64,000 bases of DNA, taken from assembly GCF_000716545.1 (NCBI RefSeq), contig NZ_JNWZ01000045.1:13932-77931 (forward strand), in the 5' to 3' direction. The stretch's first letter is position 1, and each line of letters opens with the position of its first letter. The DNA is from Kitasatospora phosalacinea (lineage in GTDB: Bacteria; Actinomycetota; Actinomycetes; Streptomycetales; Streptomycetaceae). Below are positions 54,758 to 63,915 of this stretch, in pieces. The notes under the pieces are model-generated. The model made no database searches, was not told the DNA's origin, and saw nothing but the letters and a program-made list of their open reading frames with translations. The position numbers were made by a program, and so were the translations under genes.

Positions 54758-55635
54758 TGGGTGGCAAGAAGGAGCAGGACCGCACCCCGCCGCCGCTGCC
54801 CGAACCGCTCGCCGTTCCGGTCGCCGACTCGCACACCCACCTCGACATGCAGTCCGGCACCCCCGCCGAGGGCCTGGCCCGGGCCGCCTCCGTCGGCGTC
54901 ACCACCGTCGTCCAGGTCGGCTGCGACGTGCCCGGCTCGCGGTGGGCCGCCGACCTCGCCGAGCAGTTCGAGCAGGTGCACGCCGCCGTCGCGCTGCACC
55001 CCAACGAGGCGCCCCGGATCTTCCTCGGCGACCCCGACGGCTGGTCCGGGCAGCGGCGCGGGGCCGGCGGGCAGGAGGCGCTGGACGCCGCGCTCGCCGA
55101 GATCGACCGCCTCGCCGCCCTCCCGCACGTCCTGGCCGTCGGCGAGACCGGACTCGACTACTTCCGCACCGGCCCCGAGGGCGTCGACCTCCAGAAGGAG
55201 TCCTTCCGCCGGCACATCGAGATCGCCAAGCGCCACGGCAAGGCGCTCGTCATCCACGACCGCGACGCCCACGAGGACGTCATCGCCCTGCTGCTGGAGG
55301 AGGGCGCCCCCGAGCGCACCGTCTTCCACTGCTACTCCGGCGACGCCGCGATGGCCCGCACCTGCGCCGAACACGGCTGGTACCTCTCCTTCGCCGGCCC
55401 CGTCACCTACAAGGCCAACCACGCCCTGCGCGAGGCCCTCACCGCCACCCCCCTCGACCGCGTCCTGATCGAGACCGACGCCCCCTTCCTCACCCCGCAC
55501 CCCTACCGCGGCCGCCCCAACGCCCCGTACCTCATCCCGGTCACGCTGCGCGCGATGGCGGCCCACCTGGCGCTGGGCGAGGACGAGTTGGCGACGGCGA
55601 TCGCGGCGAACACGGCCCGGGCCTTCGGCTACTGA
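54757..55635 (+). CDS. tatD: TatD-family metal-dependent hydrolase (DNase)
   Basis: This 292-residue TIM-barrel protein has DSHTHLDM (metal-binding HxH, about 27), [10 protein letters not shown] (Glu), [15 protein letters not shown] and [18 protein letters not shown]. All metal ligands are present, so it should be an active 3'-5' exonuclease of the TatD type involved in DNA repair or RNA quality control. It is coupled to metG. Confidence 0.94.
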   Translation: MGGKKEQDRTPPPLPEPLAVPVADSHTHLDMQSGTPAEGLARAASVGVTTVVQVGCDVPGSRWAADLAEQFEQVHAAVALHPNEAPRIFLGDPDGWSGQRRGAGGQEALDAALAEIDRLAALPHVLAVGETGLDYFRTGPEGVDLQKESFRRHIEIAKRHGKALVIHDRDAHEDVIALLLEEGAPERTVFHCYSGDAAMARTCAEHGWYLSFAGPVTYKANHALREALTATPLDRVLIETDAPFLTPHPYRGRPNAPYLIPVTLRAMAAHLALGEDELATAIAANTARAFGY

Positions 55636-55677
55636 CCGCGTTCCGGCGGCGGGCGCGCTCGTTGGCACGGAGCGGTC

Positions 55678-56061
55678 GTGGCCAAGGGACGGGCGCTGTG
55701 GTGGCCCGACCGGGTGCGGGACCGTCTGCTCGTGCGACTGCTCGCGGCGAGCGGTGAGCCCTACGGTGCGAACGTGGAGCGGGCCGTCCCGCTCGACGAG
55801 CACAACGCGGTCCTGCCCGACGTCACGGTGTTCGACGGGACGGGCCCGGAGGTCTCGGAGCCGGCGGGCACCCCGGTCGAGTCGGTGGTCCCGGCGGCCG
55901 AGGCGGTCTCTCCCGGTCGGAAGGTGGCCGACCGGTCCACCAAGCCCGGCCTCGACGCGGAGAAGGACGTCTACTTCCCCGTCGCCGCGCACGAGGGGCC
56001 GCTCCGCACCGGGCTGCCGTTCCCCGTCGAGATCGATCTCAAGCGGCTCGTCGAGCGCTGA
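55678..56061 (+). pseudogene. Uma2 (DUF820) remnant
   Basis: This 127-codon frame (GTG start) resembles the C-terminal two thirds of the Uma2 family, a PD-(D/E)XK-type fold abundant in actinobacteria: [27 protein letters not shown], then [20 protein letters not shown] and a final [17 protein letters not shown]. The usual N-terminal ~60 residues are missing, and the stretch between DRSTKPG and the end is shortened. I infer a degraded gene. It lies between tatD and rsmA, where streptomycetes usually carry the resuscitation-promoting factor gene rpfB. Confidence 0.6.
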
Positions 56062-56077
56062 CCCTTATCCTTGGCGG

Positions 56078-56962
56078 GTGAGCACCACCGAACCCACCTC
56101 CGACGGCCACCTGCTGGGCGCCGCCGACATCCGCGCGCTGGCCGAGGCGTTCGGCGTGAAGCCGACCAAGCAGCGCGGGCAGAACTTCGTCATCGACGGG
56201 AACACCGTGCGGCGGATCGTCCGGGCGGCGGGGGTGACGGAGCAGGACGCGGTGGTCGAGGTCGGGCCGGGGCTCGGGTCGCTGACGCTGGCGCTGCTGG
56301 AGGTGGCGCGGCACGTCACGGCGGTGGAGATCGACCCGCTGCTGGCGCGGCACCTGCCGGACACCGTGCGGGGGCGGATGCCCGCGAAGGCGGGGAACTT
56401 CGACCTGGTGCTCAGCGACGCGATGGACGTCACCGAACTGCCCGGCCCCGCGCCGACCGCGCTGGTGGCCAACCTGCCGTACAACGTCGCCGTGCCGGTG
56501 CTGCTGCACATGCTGGAGACCTTCCCCAGCATCGAGCGCACGCTGGTGATGGTGCAGAGCGAGGTCGCCGACCGGCTCGCCGCCAAGCCCGGCAACAAGG
56601 TGTACGGCGTGCCCTCGGTGAAGGCCAACTGGTACGCGGACGTGAAGCGCGCCGGGGCGATCGGGCGGAGCGTGTTCTGGCCCGCGCCGAACGTCGACTC
56701 CGGCCTGGTCTCGCTGGTCCGCCGCGACCCGCCGTCCACCACCGCCACCCGCCGCGAGGTGTTCGCCGTCGTGGACGCCGCCTTCGCGCAGCGCCGCAAG
56801 ACCCTGCGGGCCGCGCTGGCCGGCTGGGCCGGCTCGCCCGCCGCCGCCGAGGAGGCGCTGCGGGGCGCCGGGATCGACCACACGCTGCGCGGCGAGATGC
56901 TCACCGTCGAGCAGTTCGCCGTGATCGCCGAGCACAAGCCGAAGGCAGCGGAGGAACACTGA
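56078..56962 (+). CDS. rsmA: 16S rRNA dimethyladenosine transferase RsmA (KsgA)
   Basis: This 294-residue enzyme dimethylates A1518 and A1519 in the 16S rRNA 3' hairpin. It has [18 protein letters not shown], the SAM motif [17 protein letters not shown] and the catalytic VANLPYN (about 131), then [10 protein letters not shown] and [14 protein letters not shown] start is used. ispE follows after 2 bp, a conserved bacterial pairing. Confidence 0.96.
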   Translation: MSTTEPTSDGHLLGAADIRALAEAFGVKPTKQRGQNFVIDGNTVRRIVRAAGVTEQDAVVEVGPGLGSLTLALLEVARHVTAVEIDPLLARHLPDTVRGRMPAKAGNFDLVLSDAMDVTELPGPAPTALVANLPYNVAVPVLLHMLETFPSIERTLVMVQSEVADRLAAKPGNKVYGVPSVKANWYADVKRAGAIGRSVFWPAPNVDSGLVSLVRRDPPSTTATRREVFAVVDAAFAQRRKTLRAALAGWAGSPAAAEEALRGAGIDHTLRGEMLTVEQFAVIAEHKPKAAEEH

Positions 56963-56964
56963 AC

Positions 56965-57891
56965 ATGGTCACGGTCCGGGTCCCCGCCAAGGTCAACGTC
57001 CAGCTCGGCGTCGGCGGGGTCCGCCCCGACGGCTACCACGACCTGGCGAACGTCTTCTTCGCCGTCGCGCTCGGCGACCAGGTCACCGCCGCCCCCGGCG
57101 AGGGCGTCACGCTCAGCTGCGACGGCCCCGACGCCGCCGCCGTCCCGCTCGACGACGGCAACCTGGCCGCCCGCGCCGCCCGGCTGCTCGCCGCCCACCA
57201 CGGCCTGGCCGACCCCGGCGTCCACCTGCACATCGACAAGGCCATCCCGGTGGCCGGCGGCATGGCCGGCGGCAGCGCGGACGGCGCCGCCGCCCTGCTC
57301 GCCTGCGACGCCCTGTGGGGCCTGGACACCCCGCTGCCCGTCCTGCTGGAACTGGCCGCCGAGCTGGGCTCCGACGTCCCGTTCGCGCTGCTCGGCGGCG
57401 TCGCGCTGGGCCGCGGCCGGGGCGAACTGCTGGAGCCGCTGCCGGTCTCCGGGACGTTCCACTGGGTGTTCGCGGTCGCCGACGGCGGTTTGTCCACCCC
57501 CGCCGTCTTCCGCGAGTGCGACCGCCTGCGCGAGGAGTCCGGCCTCGGCTCCTCGCTCGCCGACGTCCCCACCCCCGACGCCGACCCCGCCCTGCTCGCC
57601 GCCCTCGCCGACGGCGACCCCGTCGCGCTGGCCGCCGCCCTCGCCAACGACCTCCAGGCCGCCGCCGTCTCGCTGCGCCCCGCCCTCGCCGACACCCTGC
57701 ACGCGGGCACCGAGGCGGGCGCCCTGGCCGCCCTGGTCTCCGGCTCCGGCCCCACCTGCGCCTTCCTCGCCAAGGACGCCGAAGCCGCCGCCCACATCGC
57801 CGCCGCCCTCCGCGCCTCCGGCACCTGCCGCACCGCCCACGCGACCCACGGCCCGGTCCCCGGCGCCGAGGTGGTCCACACCTCTGCTTGA
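56965..57891 (+). CDS. ispE: 4-diphosphocytidyl-2-C-methyl-D-erythritol kinase IspE
   Basis: This 308-residue GHMP kinase phosphorylates CDP-ME in the MEP isoprenoid pathway. Motifs: VRVPAKVNVQLGVGGVRPDGYH, PVAGGMAGGSADGAAALLA (ATP-binding loop) and LVSGSGPTCAFLA. In the same organism the pathway supplies farnesyl diphosphate, for example for geosmin synthase. The ATG has GGAGGA close upstream. Confidence 0.96.
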   Translation: MVTVRVPAKVNVQLGVGGVRPDGYHDLANVFFAVALGDQVTAAPGEGVTLSCDGPDAAAVPLDDGNLAARAARLLAAHHGLADPGVHLHIDKAIPVAGGMAGGSADGAAALLACDALWGLDTPLPVLLELAAELGSDVPFALLGGVALGRGRGELLEPLPVSGTFHWVFAVADGGLSTPAVFRECDRLREESGLGSSLADVPTPDADPALLAALADGDPVALAAALANDLQAAAVSLRPALADTLHAGTEAGALAALVSGSGPTCAFLAKDAEAAAHIAAALRASGTCRTAHATHGPVPGAEVVHTSA

Positions 57892-57918
57892 CCTGGAGCG
57901 CGCTCCGGGTTCCAGACT
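57888..57918 (+). promoter_or_regulatory. MerR-type promoter with 19-bp spacer and dyad operator
   Basis: TTGACC (57888-57893) and CAGACT (57913-57918) are 19 bp apart, the long spacer typical of MerR/SoxR-activated promoters. The spacer contains the perfect palindrome ggagcgcgctcc (57895-57906), extending to a 20-bp imperfect dyad (57891-57910). The aldo/keto reductase gene begins 50 bp downstream. No merR gene is in the window. Confidence 0.75.
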
Positions 57919-57968
57919 CTCCATCGCGGCCCGCACCGGGCGGGCCGCGGAGACGAGGGGACACCCGG

Positions 57969-58955
57969 ATGCGCAAGCGCACCATCGGAACCGATCCGCG
58001 CACCCGCCGCGAGGTCAGCGTGCTCAGCCTGGGGGCGATGCTGTTCGGCACGCTCACCGACGAGGCCACCTCCTTCGCCGTGCTGGACCGGTACGTCGAG
58101 GCGGGCGGCACGTTCATCGACACCTCCAACAACTACGCGTACTGGCAGGACGACAGCCAGGGCGGCGCCAGCGAGGAGGTGCTCGGCCGGTGGCGGGCCA
58201 GCCGCGGGATCACCGACGAGGTGGTGATCGCCACCAAGCTCGGCGCCCGTCCCAAGGCCCCCGGCACCGGGTTCATCGAGAACGGCGAGGGCCTGTCCGC
58301 CGAGGTGATCCGGGCCTCCTCGGAGGCCAGCCGCAAGCGCCTGGGCGTCGAGCGGCTCGACCTGCTGTACGCGCACGTCGAGGACACGAAGGTGTCGCCG
58401 GCCGAGACCGTGCACGCCTTCGGCGAGCTCGTCGACGAGGGGACGGTCGGGCTGCTCGGCGTCTCCAACCACTGGTCCTGGCGGGTCGAGCGGGCCCGGA
58501 ACATCGCCGCGCAGGCCGGCCTGCCCGGCTACGAGGTGCTCCAGTACGGCCACACCTACCTGCGCCGCCGCGGCGACCTGCCCGGCCTGACCTGCGCGGA
58601 CGGCGACCAGGCCGCCGTCCAGGGCGACCTGATCACGTACCTCAAGGAGAGCCCCGAGCTCACCCTGGTCGCCTACTCCCCGCTGCTCGGCGGCGGCTAC
58701 GTCCGGGAGGACAAGCCGCTCGGCCCGTCCTTCGACCACGCCGGCACCCCCACCCGCCTCGCCGCGCTCGACGAGGTGGCGCGGCAGACCGGCGCCACCC
58801 GCAACCAGGTCGTGCTGGCCTGGCTGCTCGGCGGCGAACTGCCGGCGATCCCGCTGGTCGGCGCGTCCTCGGTGGCGCAGCTGGACGAGAGCCTGGCGGC
58901 GCTGGACCTGGAACTGACCGCCGAGCAGCGCGCGTTGCTGGACCAGGCCCGGTAG
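57969..58955 (+). CDS. Aldo/keto reductase
   Basis: This 328-residue TIM-barrel NADPH-dependent oxidoreductase has the catalytic tetrad D (FIDTSNNY), Y (NNYAYW), K (ATKLGARP) and H (LYAHVED), with the nucleotide-binding end IPLVGASSVAQLDESLAAL. The substrate is unknown. Its promoter looks MerR-controlled, as is common for streptomycete aldo/keto reductases that follow small MerR regulators. It is monocistronic. Confidence 0.92.
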   Translation: MRKRTIGTDPRTRREVSVLSLGAMLFGTLTDEATSFAVLDRYVEAGGTFIDTSNNYAYWQDDSQGGASEEVLGRWRASRGITDEVVIATKLGARPKAPGTGFIENGEGLSAEVIRASSEASRKRLGVERLDLLYAHVEDTKVSPAETVHAFGELVDEGTVGLLGVSNHWSWRVERARNIAAQAGLPGYEVLQYGHTYLRRRGDLPGLTCADGDQAAVQGDLITYLKESPELTLVAYSPLLGGGYVREDKPLGPSFDHAGTPTRLAALDEVARQTGATRNQVVLAWLLGGELPAIPLVGASSVAQLDESLAALDLELTAEQRALLDQAR

Positions 58956-59026
58956 GACGAAACCGGGGGCGGTCGCGGCACTAGGCTGGAGGCTCGTTAC
59001 AGCCCCTTCCTCAGGAGTGCAGCTTC

Positions 59027-60838
59027 GTGGCCGTCAACCTCGCCACCATCGAGTCCGTCACCAAGGTGTACGGCACCAGGGCCCTGCTGGACGGGGTGAG
59101 CCTCGGCGTCAGCGAGGGCGACCGGATCGGTGTGGTGGGCCGCAACGGCGACGGCAAGACGACGCTGATCCGGATGCTCGCCAAGCTGGAGGAGCCGGAC
59201 ACCGGGCGGATCACCCACTCCGGCGGGCTGCAGCTGGCCGTGCTGACCCAGCACGACTCGCTCGACCCGGAGGCCACCATCCGGCACGAGGTGATCGCCG
59301 GCCGGGCCGACCACGAGTGGCTCGGCGACGCCCGGATCCGCGACATCGTCCAGGGCCTGTTCGGCGGCCTCGACCTGCCCGGCTTCGCGGACGGCCTGGA
59401 CACCGTGATCGGCCCGCTCTCCGGCGGCGAGCGCCGCCGCATCGCCCTCGCCAAGCTGCTGCTCGGCGAGTGGGACCTGGTCGTGCTGGACGAGCCCACC
59501 AACCACCTCGACGTGGAGGGCATCGCCTGGCTCGCCAAGCACCTGCAGAACCGCCGCTCGGCGCTGGTCTGCGTCACCCACGACCGGTGGTTCCTGGACC
59601 AGGTCTGCACCCGGATGTGGGACGTCCAGCGCGGCGAGGTCCGCGAGTACGAGGGCGGCTACTCGGACTACGTGTTCGCCCGCGCCGAGCGCTCCCGGAT
59701 CGAGGCCACCGAGGAGCAGAAGCGGCAGAACCTGGCCCGCAAGGAGCTGGCCTGGCTGCGCCGCGGCGCCCCCGCCCGCACCTCGAAGCCGCGCTACCGG
59801 ATCGAGGCCGCCAACGCCCTGATCGCGGACGTGCCGGAGCCGCGCGACAAGTCCGAGCTGATGAAGTTCGCCAACGCCCGGCTGGGCCGCACCGTCTTCG
59901 ACCTGGAGGACGTGACCGTCAAGGCCGGTGACAAGCTGCTGCTGGAGCACCTGACCTGGCAGCTCGGCCCGGGCGACCGGGTCGGCCTGCTGGGCGTCAA
60001 CGGCGCGGGCAAGACCTCGCTGCTGCGGGCGATGCAGGCCGCGCACGCCACCGAGGGCGACGTGCAGCCGGCCGGCGGCGTGATCAAGGTCGGCAAGACC
60101 GTCCGGCTGGCGTACCTCTCGCAGGAGATCGCCGAGCTCGACCCGACCACCCGCGTCCTGCAGGCCGTCGAGCAGGTGCGCGGCCGGGTCGACCTGGGCA
60201 AGGGCCGGGAGATGAGCGCCGGGCAGCTGTGCGAGCAGTTCGGCTTCGGCAAGGACAAGCAGTGGACGCCGGTCGGCGACCTGTCCGGCGGCGAGCGGCG
60301 CCGGCTGCAGCTGCTGCGGCTGCTGATGGACGAGCCGAACGTGCTCTTCCTCGACGAGCCCACCAACGACCTCGACATCGAGACGCTCAACCAGCTGGAG
60401 GACCTGCTCGACGGCTGGCCCGGCTCGATGGTCGTGATCAGCCACGACCGGTTCTTCATCGAGCGCACCACCGACACCGCGTACGCGCTGCTCGGCGACC
60501 GCCGGATGCGGATGCTGCCGGGCGGCGTCGACGAGTACCTGGAGCGCCGCACCGCGATGGCGGAGGCCGCGGCCGCCACCGCCGCCGCCCGGGTCCCGGC
60601 CGCCGCCGAGTCCTCCGGGCTGTCCGGGGGCGACCTGCGGGCGGCGAAGAAGGAGCTGCAGAAGCTGGAGCGGCAGATCGCCAAGCTGGACGACCAGGAG
60701 TCCAAGCTGCACGCCCAACTGGCCGAGAACGCGGCCGACTTCTCCAAGGTCGCCGAGCTGGACGCGAAGCTGCGCAAGGTCCGCGAGGAGAAGGAGGAGC
60801 TGGAGCTGGCCTGGCTGGAGCTGGCCGAGCAGGTCTGA
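59027..60838 (+). CDS. ABC-F family ATPase (Uup/EttA-like)
   Basis: This 603-residue protein has two ATPase domains without membrane helices. Domain 1: GRNGDGKTTL, LSGGERRRIALAKLLL, VVLDEPTNHLD. Domain 2: GVNGAGKTSL, LSGGERRRLQLLRLLMDEP, LFLDEPTNDLD. A linker and a C-terminal coiled coil (GDLRAAKKELQKLERQIAKLDD) complete it. ABC-F proteins act on ribosomes; some confer antibiotic resistance, others assist translation. The Uup-like coiled coil suggests a housekeeping role. It starts with GTG. Confidence 0.93.
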   Translation: MAVNLATIESVTKVYGTRALLDGVSLGVSEGDRIGVVGRNGDGKTTLIRMLAKLEEPDTGRITHSGGLQLAVLTQHDSLDPEATIRHEVIAGRADHEWLGDARIRDIVQGLFGGLDLPGFADGLDTVIGPLSGGERRRIALAKLLLGEWDLVVLDEPTNHLDVEGIAWLAKHLQNRRSALVCVTHDRWFLDQVCTRMWDVQRGEVREYEGGYSDYVFARAERSRIEATEEQKRQNLARKELAWLRRGAPARTSKPRYRIEAANALIADVPEPRDKSELMKFANARLGRTVFDLEDVTVKAGDKLLLEHLTWQLGPGDRVGLLGVNGAGKTSLLRAMQAAHATEGDVQPAGGVIKVGKTVRLAYLSQEIAELDPTTRVLQAVEQVRGRVDLGKGREMSAGQLCEQFGFGKDKQWTPVGDLSGGERRRLQLLRLLMDEPNVLFLDEPTNDLDIETLNQLEDLLDGWPGSMVVISHDRFFIERTTDTAYALLGDRRMRMLPGGVDEYLERRTAMAEAAAATAAARVPAAAESSGLSGGDLRAAKKELQKLERQIAKLDDQESKLHAQLAENAADFSKVAELDAKLRKVREEKEELELAWLELAEQV

Positions 60839-60861
60839 GCCCGCCCGGCGGCCCGGGCCGG

Positions 60862-62775
60862 TCAGCCGTCCAGCAGCCGGTCGAGCTCGTCGGCGGCCCG
60901 GGCCAGCGCGCTGCGGTCCGGGTCGTGCGGCCCGGTCGGCCGGGCGATCCGGCCGGTCGGCGGGCGGTAGTCGCGGGCGGCGGCGGTGATCCGGTCCAGC
61001 GAGCCCAGCACCCGTTCGATCACCTCCGGCTCGGGCTCCCGCCCGCCGTACCGCAGCTGGGCGGCGTACGCGGCGACCGCGCCGGACAGCCGCTCCAGCG
61101 CGGCCGTGGTGGGCATCCAGCGCTCGGCGAGCCGCCCGGCCGGCGGGGGCTCGGCCAGGCCCAGGTCCACCTGCCGGCGGGCGTCGGCCAGCGCCCGGTA
61201 CGCGGTGCGGCGCAGCCACACCTCGGCGACCGGCGCGGAGCGCCCGGCCACCACCGAGGCCAGGTAGCGGCGCAGGGTGGCGGCGGCGGTGACGATGCCC
61301 GGCTCGATCCGGTGCGGGGGCCGCTCCGGCCACAGCAGGTAGCCGAAGACCAGCACGATGCCGCTGGCCAGCGCGGTGTCCAGCACCCGGGGCCAGAACT
61401 CGGCCGCCCCGCTCTCCCCGCCGAGCTGCACCAGCAGCAGCGCCACCGGGGTCATCACGATGGTGTTCAGCCCGTAGTGCGCGGCCGTCGAGTACGGCAG
61501 CAGTGCCACGCACAGCGAGATGGCCAGGCTCAGTGCCCACGGCTCGGTGGTCAGCGCCAGCAGCACCGCGGCGACCGCGATGCCCAGCACGGTGCCCAGC
61601 GCCCGGCTGACCGCCCGCTGGAACACCGAGCCCAAGTCCGGCTTGAGGACGAACGCCACCGTCATCGGCACCCAGTAACTGCGCTCCAGCGGAAGCAGGT
61701 TGACCGCCGCCTCGGCGACCGCCACGCACAGCGCCACCCGCAGCCCGTAGCGCACCGAGCCGCGCGACAGCAGCCGCGCCCGCAGCCGCCACGGGTCGGG
61801 CGGGGGCGGGGCGGCGGTGTCCAGCGGGGCCCAGCGGCCCGCGACGGTGTCGGCGGCGGCCCGCAGCGCGGCGTCGAACGCCGTCCGGGACGGGGTGTCG
61901 GGCCGCCAGTCGGGGTACTCGGGCTCGGGGCCGCCGGTGATCTGCTCGGCCAGCCGGGCCGGGAACGCCGCCAGCTCCGGCGGCACCGGGCGCCACGCCC
62001 ACAGCAGCCCGGCCGCCGCCTCGGTGGCGCCCAGCGCGGCCTCGTACGAGCGGCGCAGCCGGTGCAGCCGCTCGGGTTCGCGGCGGCCGGGGCGCGGCGG
62101 CGGCAGCAGGTCCTGCATCTGGTTGAGCCGGGCGGTGAGCAGCCGGCGGGCGGCCGCGCCGTCCGGGGTGCCGAGCGCGGCGAGCAGGCCGCCGAGCGCC
62201 AGGTAGACGTCGGCCAGCGCCAGGGTGCGCGGATCGGTGCGGACGTCGGTGCGGTAACGCAACCCCATCAGCAGCACCAGCGCCGCCCCGCACGGCATCA
62301 TCGCGGGCGCCGCCCACCACGGGTGCGGCAGCGCCATCCCGCCGCCCAGCGAGGCCGACACCAGCAGCAGCATCCCGGCCGCCGAGCCGCGCGGCCCGGT
62401 CGCCGACAGCGCCCCGCCGGCGAAGCCCACCAGGGTCAGCGCCATCCCGATCTCCAGGCCGCCCGCGCCCCGGTACTGCAGCTCCGCCCCGATCAGCATC
62501 CCGGCCGTCGAGGCGGCCAGCGCCAGCGCGATCCGCGGCGCCCGCAGCCGCAGCGGCTCCACCCGGTCGTTCATCGTCGCGTGCATCGCCCCCAGCGCGG
62601 CGAACACCCCCAGCGCCAGCCGCCCGGACAGCAGCCCCGCCCCGAGCGGCACCGCCATCCCCAGCGCCGCCCGCACCACCAGCACCCGCGGCACCACCGG
62701 CCTGGCCGGCCGCAGGGCCAGCGCCCACCAGGCGGCGGGATCACCGGGAGCACGATCGCGGCCGGGGGCTGACAC
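60862..62775 (-). CDS. FUSC-family membrane transporter
   Basis: This protein of ~637 residues has two blocks of membrane helices (about 20-160 and 345-500) and a cytoplasmic C-terminal domain, as in FUSC/YccS/aromatic acid exporter proteins. GVFAALGAMHATMNDRVEPLRLRAPRIALAL and ERSYWVPMTVAFVLKPDLGSVFQRAVSRALGTVLGI are the repeated FUSC signatures. The substrate is unknown. GTG 62775 is chosen tentatively; the reading frame is open much further upstream, over the tRNA, which cannot be right. Confidence 0.88.
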   Translation of the reverse strand: MSAPGRDRAPGDPAAWWALALRPARPVVPRVLVVRAALGMAVPLGAGLLSGRLALGVFAALGAMHATMNDRVEPLRLRAPRIALALAASTAGMLIGAELQYRGAGGLEIGMALTLVGFAGGALSATGPRGSAAGMLLLVSASLGGGMALPHPWWAAPAMMPCGAALVLLMGLRYRTDVRTDPRTLALADVYLALGGLLAALGTPDGAAARRLLTARLNQMQDLLPPPRPGRREPERLHRLRRSYEAALGATEAAAGLLWAWRPVPPELAAFPARLAEQITGGPEPEYPDWRPDTPSRTAFDAALRAAADTVAGRWAPLDTAAPPPPDPWRLRARLLSRGSVRYGLRVALCVAVAEAAVNLLPLERSYWVPMTVAFVLKPDLGSVFQRAVSRALGTVLGIAVAAVLLALTTEPWALSLAISLCVALLPYSTAAHYGLNTIVMTPVALLLVQLGGESGAAEFWPRVLDTALASGIVLVFGYLLWPERPPHRIEPGIVTAAATLRRYLASVVAGRSAPVAEVWLRRTAYRALADARRQVDLGLAEPPPAGRLAERWMPTTAALERLSGAVAAYAAQLRYGGREPEPEVIERVLGSLDRITAAARDYRPPTGRIARPTGPHDPDRSALARAADELDRLLDG

Positions 62776-62955
62776 AGGATCACGCGCCTTCGCTGCAATG
62801 GAGTTCGCGGCTGCTGGGCGACATTGCACGGCAGAACGGGTCTTCTCGGGCAGTTTAGCCCTCCGACCTGGAGGAAGCGGATTTCCCAAGCGGTCGGCCG
62901 AGCATGTAAAGTCTTCCTCGTCGCAAGGGGAACCGAGAGGTGACCTGAGCAACAA

Positions 62956-63028
62956 GCCCCTATAGCTCAGTCGGTAGAGCGTCTCCATGGTAAGGAGAAG
63001 GTCTGCGGTTCGATTCCGCATGGGGGCT
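62956..63028 (+). tRNA. tRNA-Thr (anticodon GGT)
   Basis: A 73-nt cloverleaf with acceptor stem GCCCCTA/TGGGGGC, anticodon loop ATGGTAA (anticodon GGT) and T-loop TTCGATT. CCA is not encoded. Confidence 0.95.
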
Positions 63029-63035
63029 CAGATCG

Positions 63036-63065
63036 GGAAGGCCCCGCCGTGAGGCGGGGCCTTCC
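63036..63065 (+). terminator. Terminator of tRNA-Thr
   Basis: A perfect 13-bp stem (63036-63048 with 63053-63065), a GTGA loop and a short T-run lie 8 nt after the tRNA. Confidence 0.85.
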
Positions 63066-63185
63066 GCGTTTTCCGCGCCCTCGCTCCCCGGGGCCCCGGG
63101 GTTCCGCTTCCGGAGGTGCTCTGGCGGGCCGGGCGATTGTGCGCTCTGATGGTGCGTCTGTCTGGCCGGGCGGGAAGGGGGCGGG

Positions 63186-63845
63186 ATGAGCGCACGGCTC
63201 GTGGTGGTGGACGACCACCGGCTGATGGCCGAGGCGCTGGGGGCCGCCCTGCAGCAGCGCGGGCACCGGGTGCTGGGGATCGGCTCGCCGTGCGGGGCCG
63301 TCTCGGAGCTGGTGGCGGGACGGCGGCCGGAGGTGTGCCTGCTTGGGACGGGGAGCGGGGCGGAGGACCCGTTCGAGCCGCTGCGGCGGCTGCGGCGGGA
63401 GCGGCCGGAGGTCGCGGTGGTGGTGCTGGGGCCGCTGGGCGCGCCGGGCCGGGTGGCGGCGGCGTTCGCGGCGGGGGCGGCCGGGTACGTGCGCAGCGAC
63501 GAGCGGATCGAGGTGGTGGACCGGGCGATCGCGCGGGTCCGGGCGGGCGAGGTGGCGGTCGCGGTGGACGTGCTGCGGGCCGCGTTCGAGCACCTGCTGT
63601 GGCCGGTGGCGGAGCCGGACGACGAGGCGCTGCGGCTGCTGCGCCTGCTCACCAGGCGGGAGATCCAGGTGCTGGCCCGGATCGCGGACGGCGAGGACAC
63701 CGCGGCGATCGCCGCCGCCATGCGGATCGCCCCGTCCACGGCCCGCACGCACGTCCAGCGGGTGCTGACCAAGCTGGGTGCCCGCTCCCGGTTGGAGGCC
63801 GCCGCGCTGGCCGCCAGGACCGGGCTGCTGGACCAACTCGCCTGA
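63186..63845 (+). CDS. Response regulator-like protein, LuxR family, atypical receiver
   Basis: This 219-residue protein has a receiver-like domain (RLVVVDDHRLMAEALGAAL start) and a LuxR helix-turn-helix (LLTRREIQVLARIADGEDTAAI, about 155-210). The expected phospho-Asp segment reads CLLGTGSGAE with Gly at the Asp position, and the late Lys of the GYLLKD-type motif is also missing (GYVRSDE). It should therefore not be phosphorylated in the usual way. No kinase gene is nearby. It is upstream of galE (70 bp gap) on the same strand. Confidence 0.85.
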   Translation: MSARLVVVDDHRLMAEALGAALQQRGHRVLGIGSPCGAVSELVAGRRPEVCLLGTGSGAEDPFEPLRRLRRERPEVAVVVLGPLGAPGRVAAAFAAGAAGYVRSDERIEVVDRAIARVRAGEVAVAVDVLRAAFEHLLWPVAEPDDEALRLLRLLTRREIQVLARIADGEDTAAIAAAMRIAPSTARTHVQRVLTKLGARSRLEAAALAARTGLLDQLA

Positions 63846-63915
63846 GCGGGGGCGTTCAGCCGGGTGCCATATGCTCCGGAGGACGAACACCCGAAAGTCG
63901 CGGAGGTCGAAGGGC

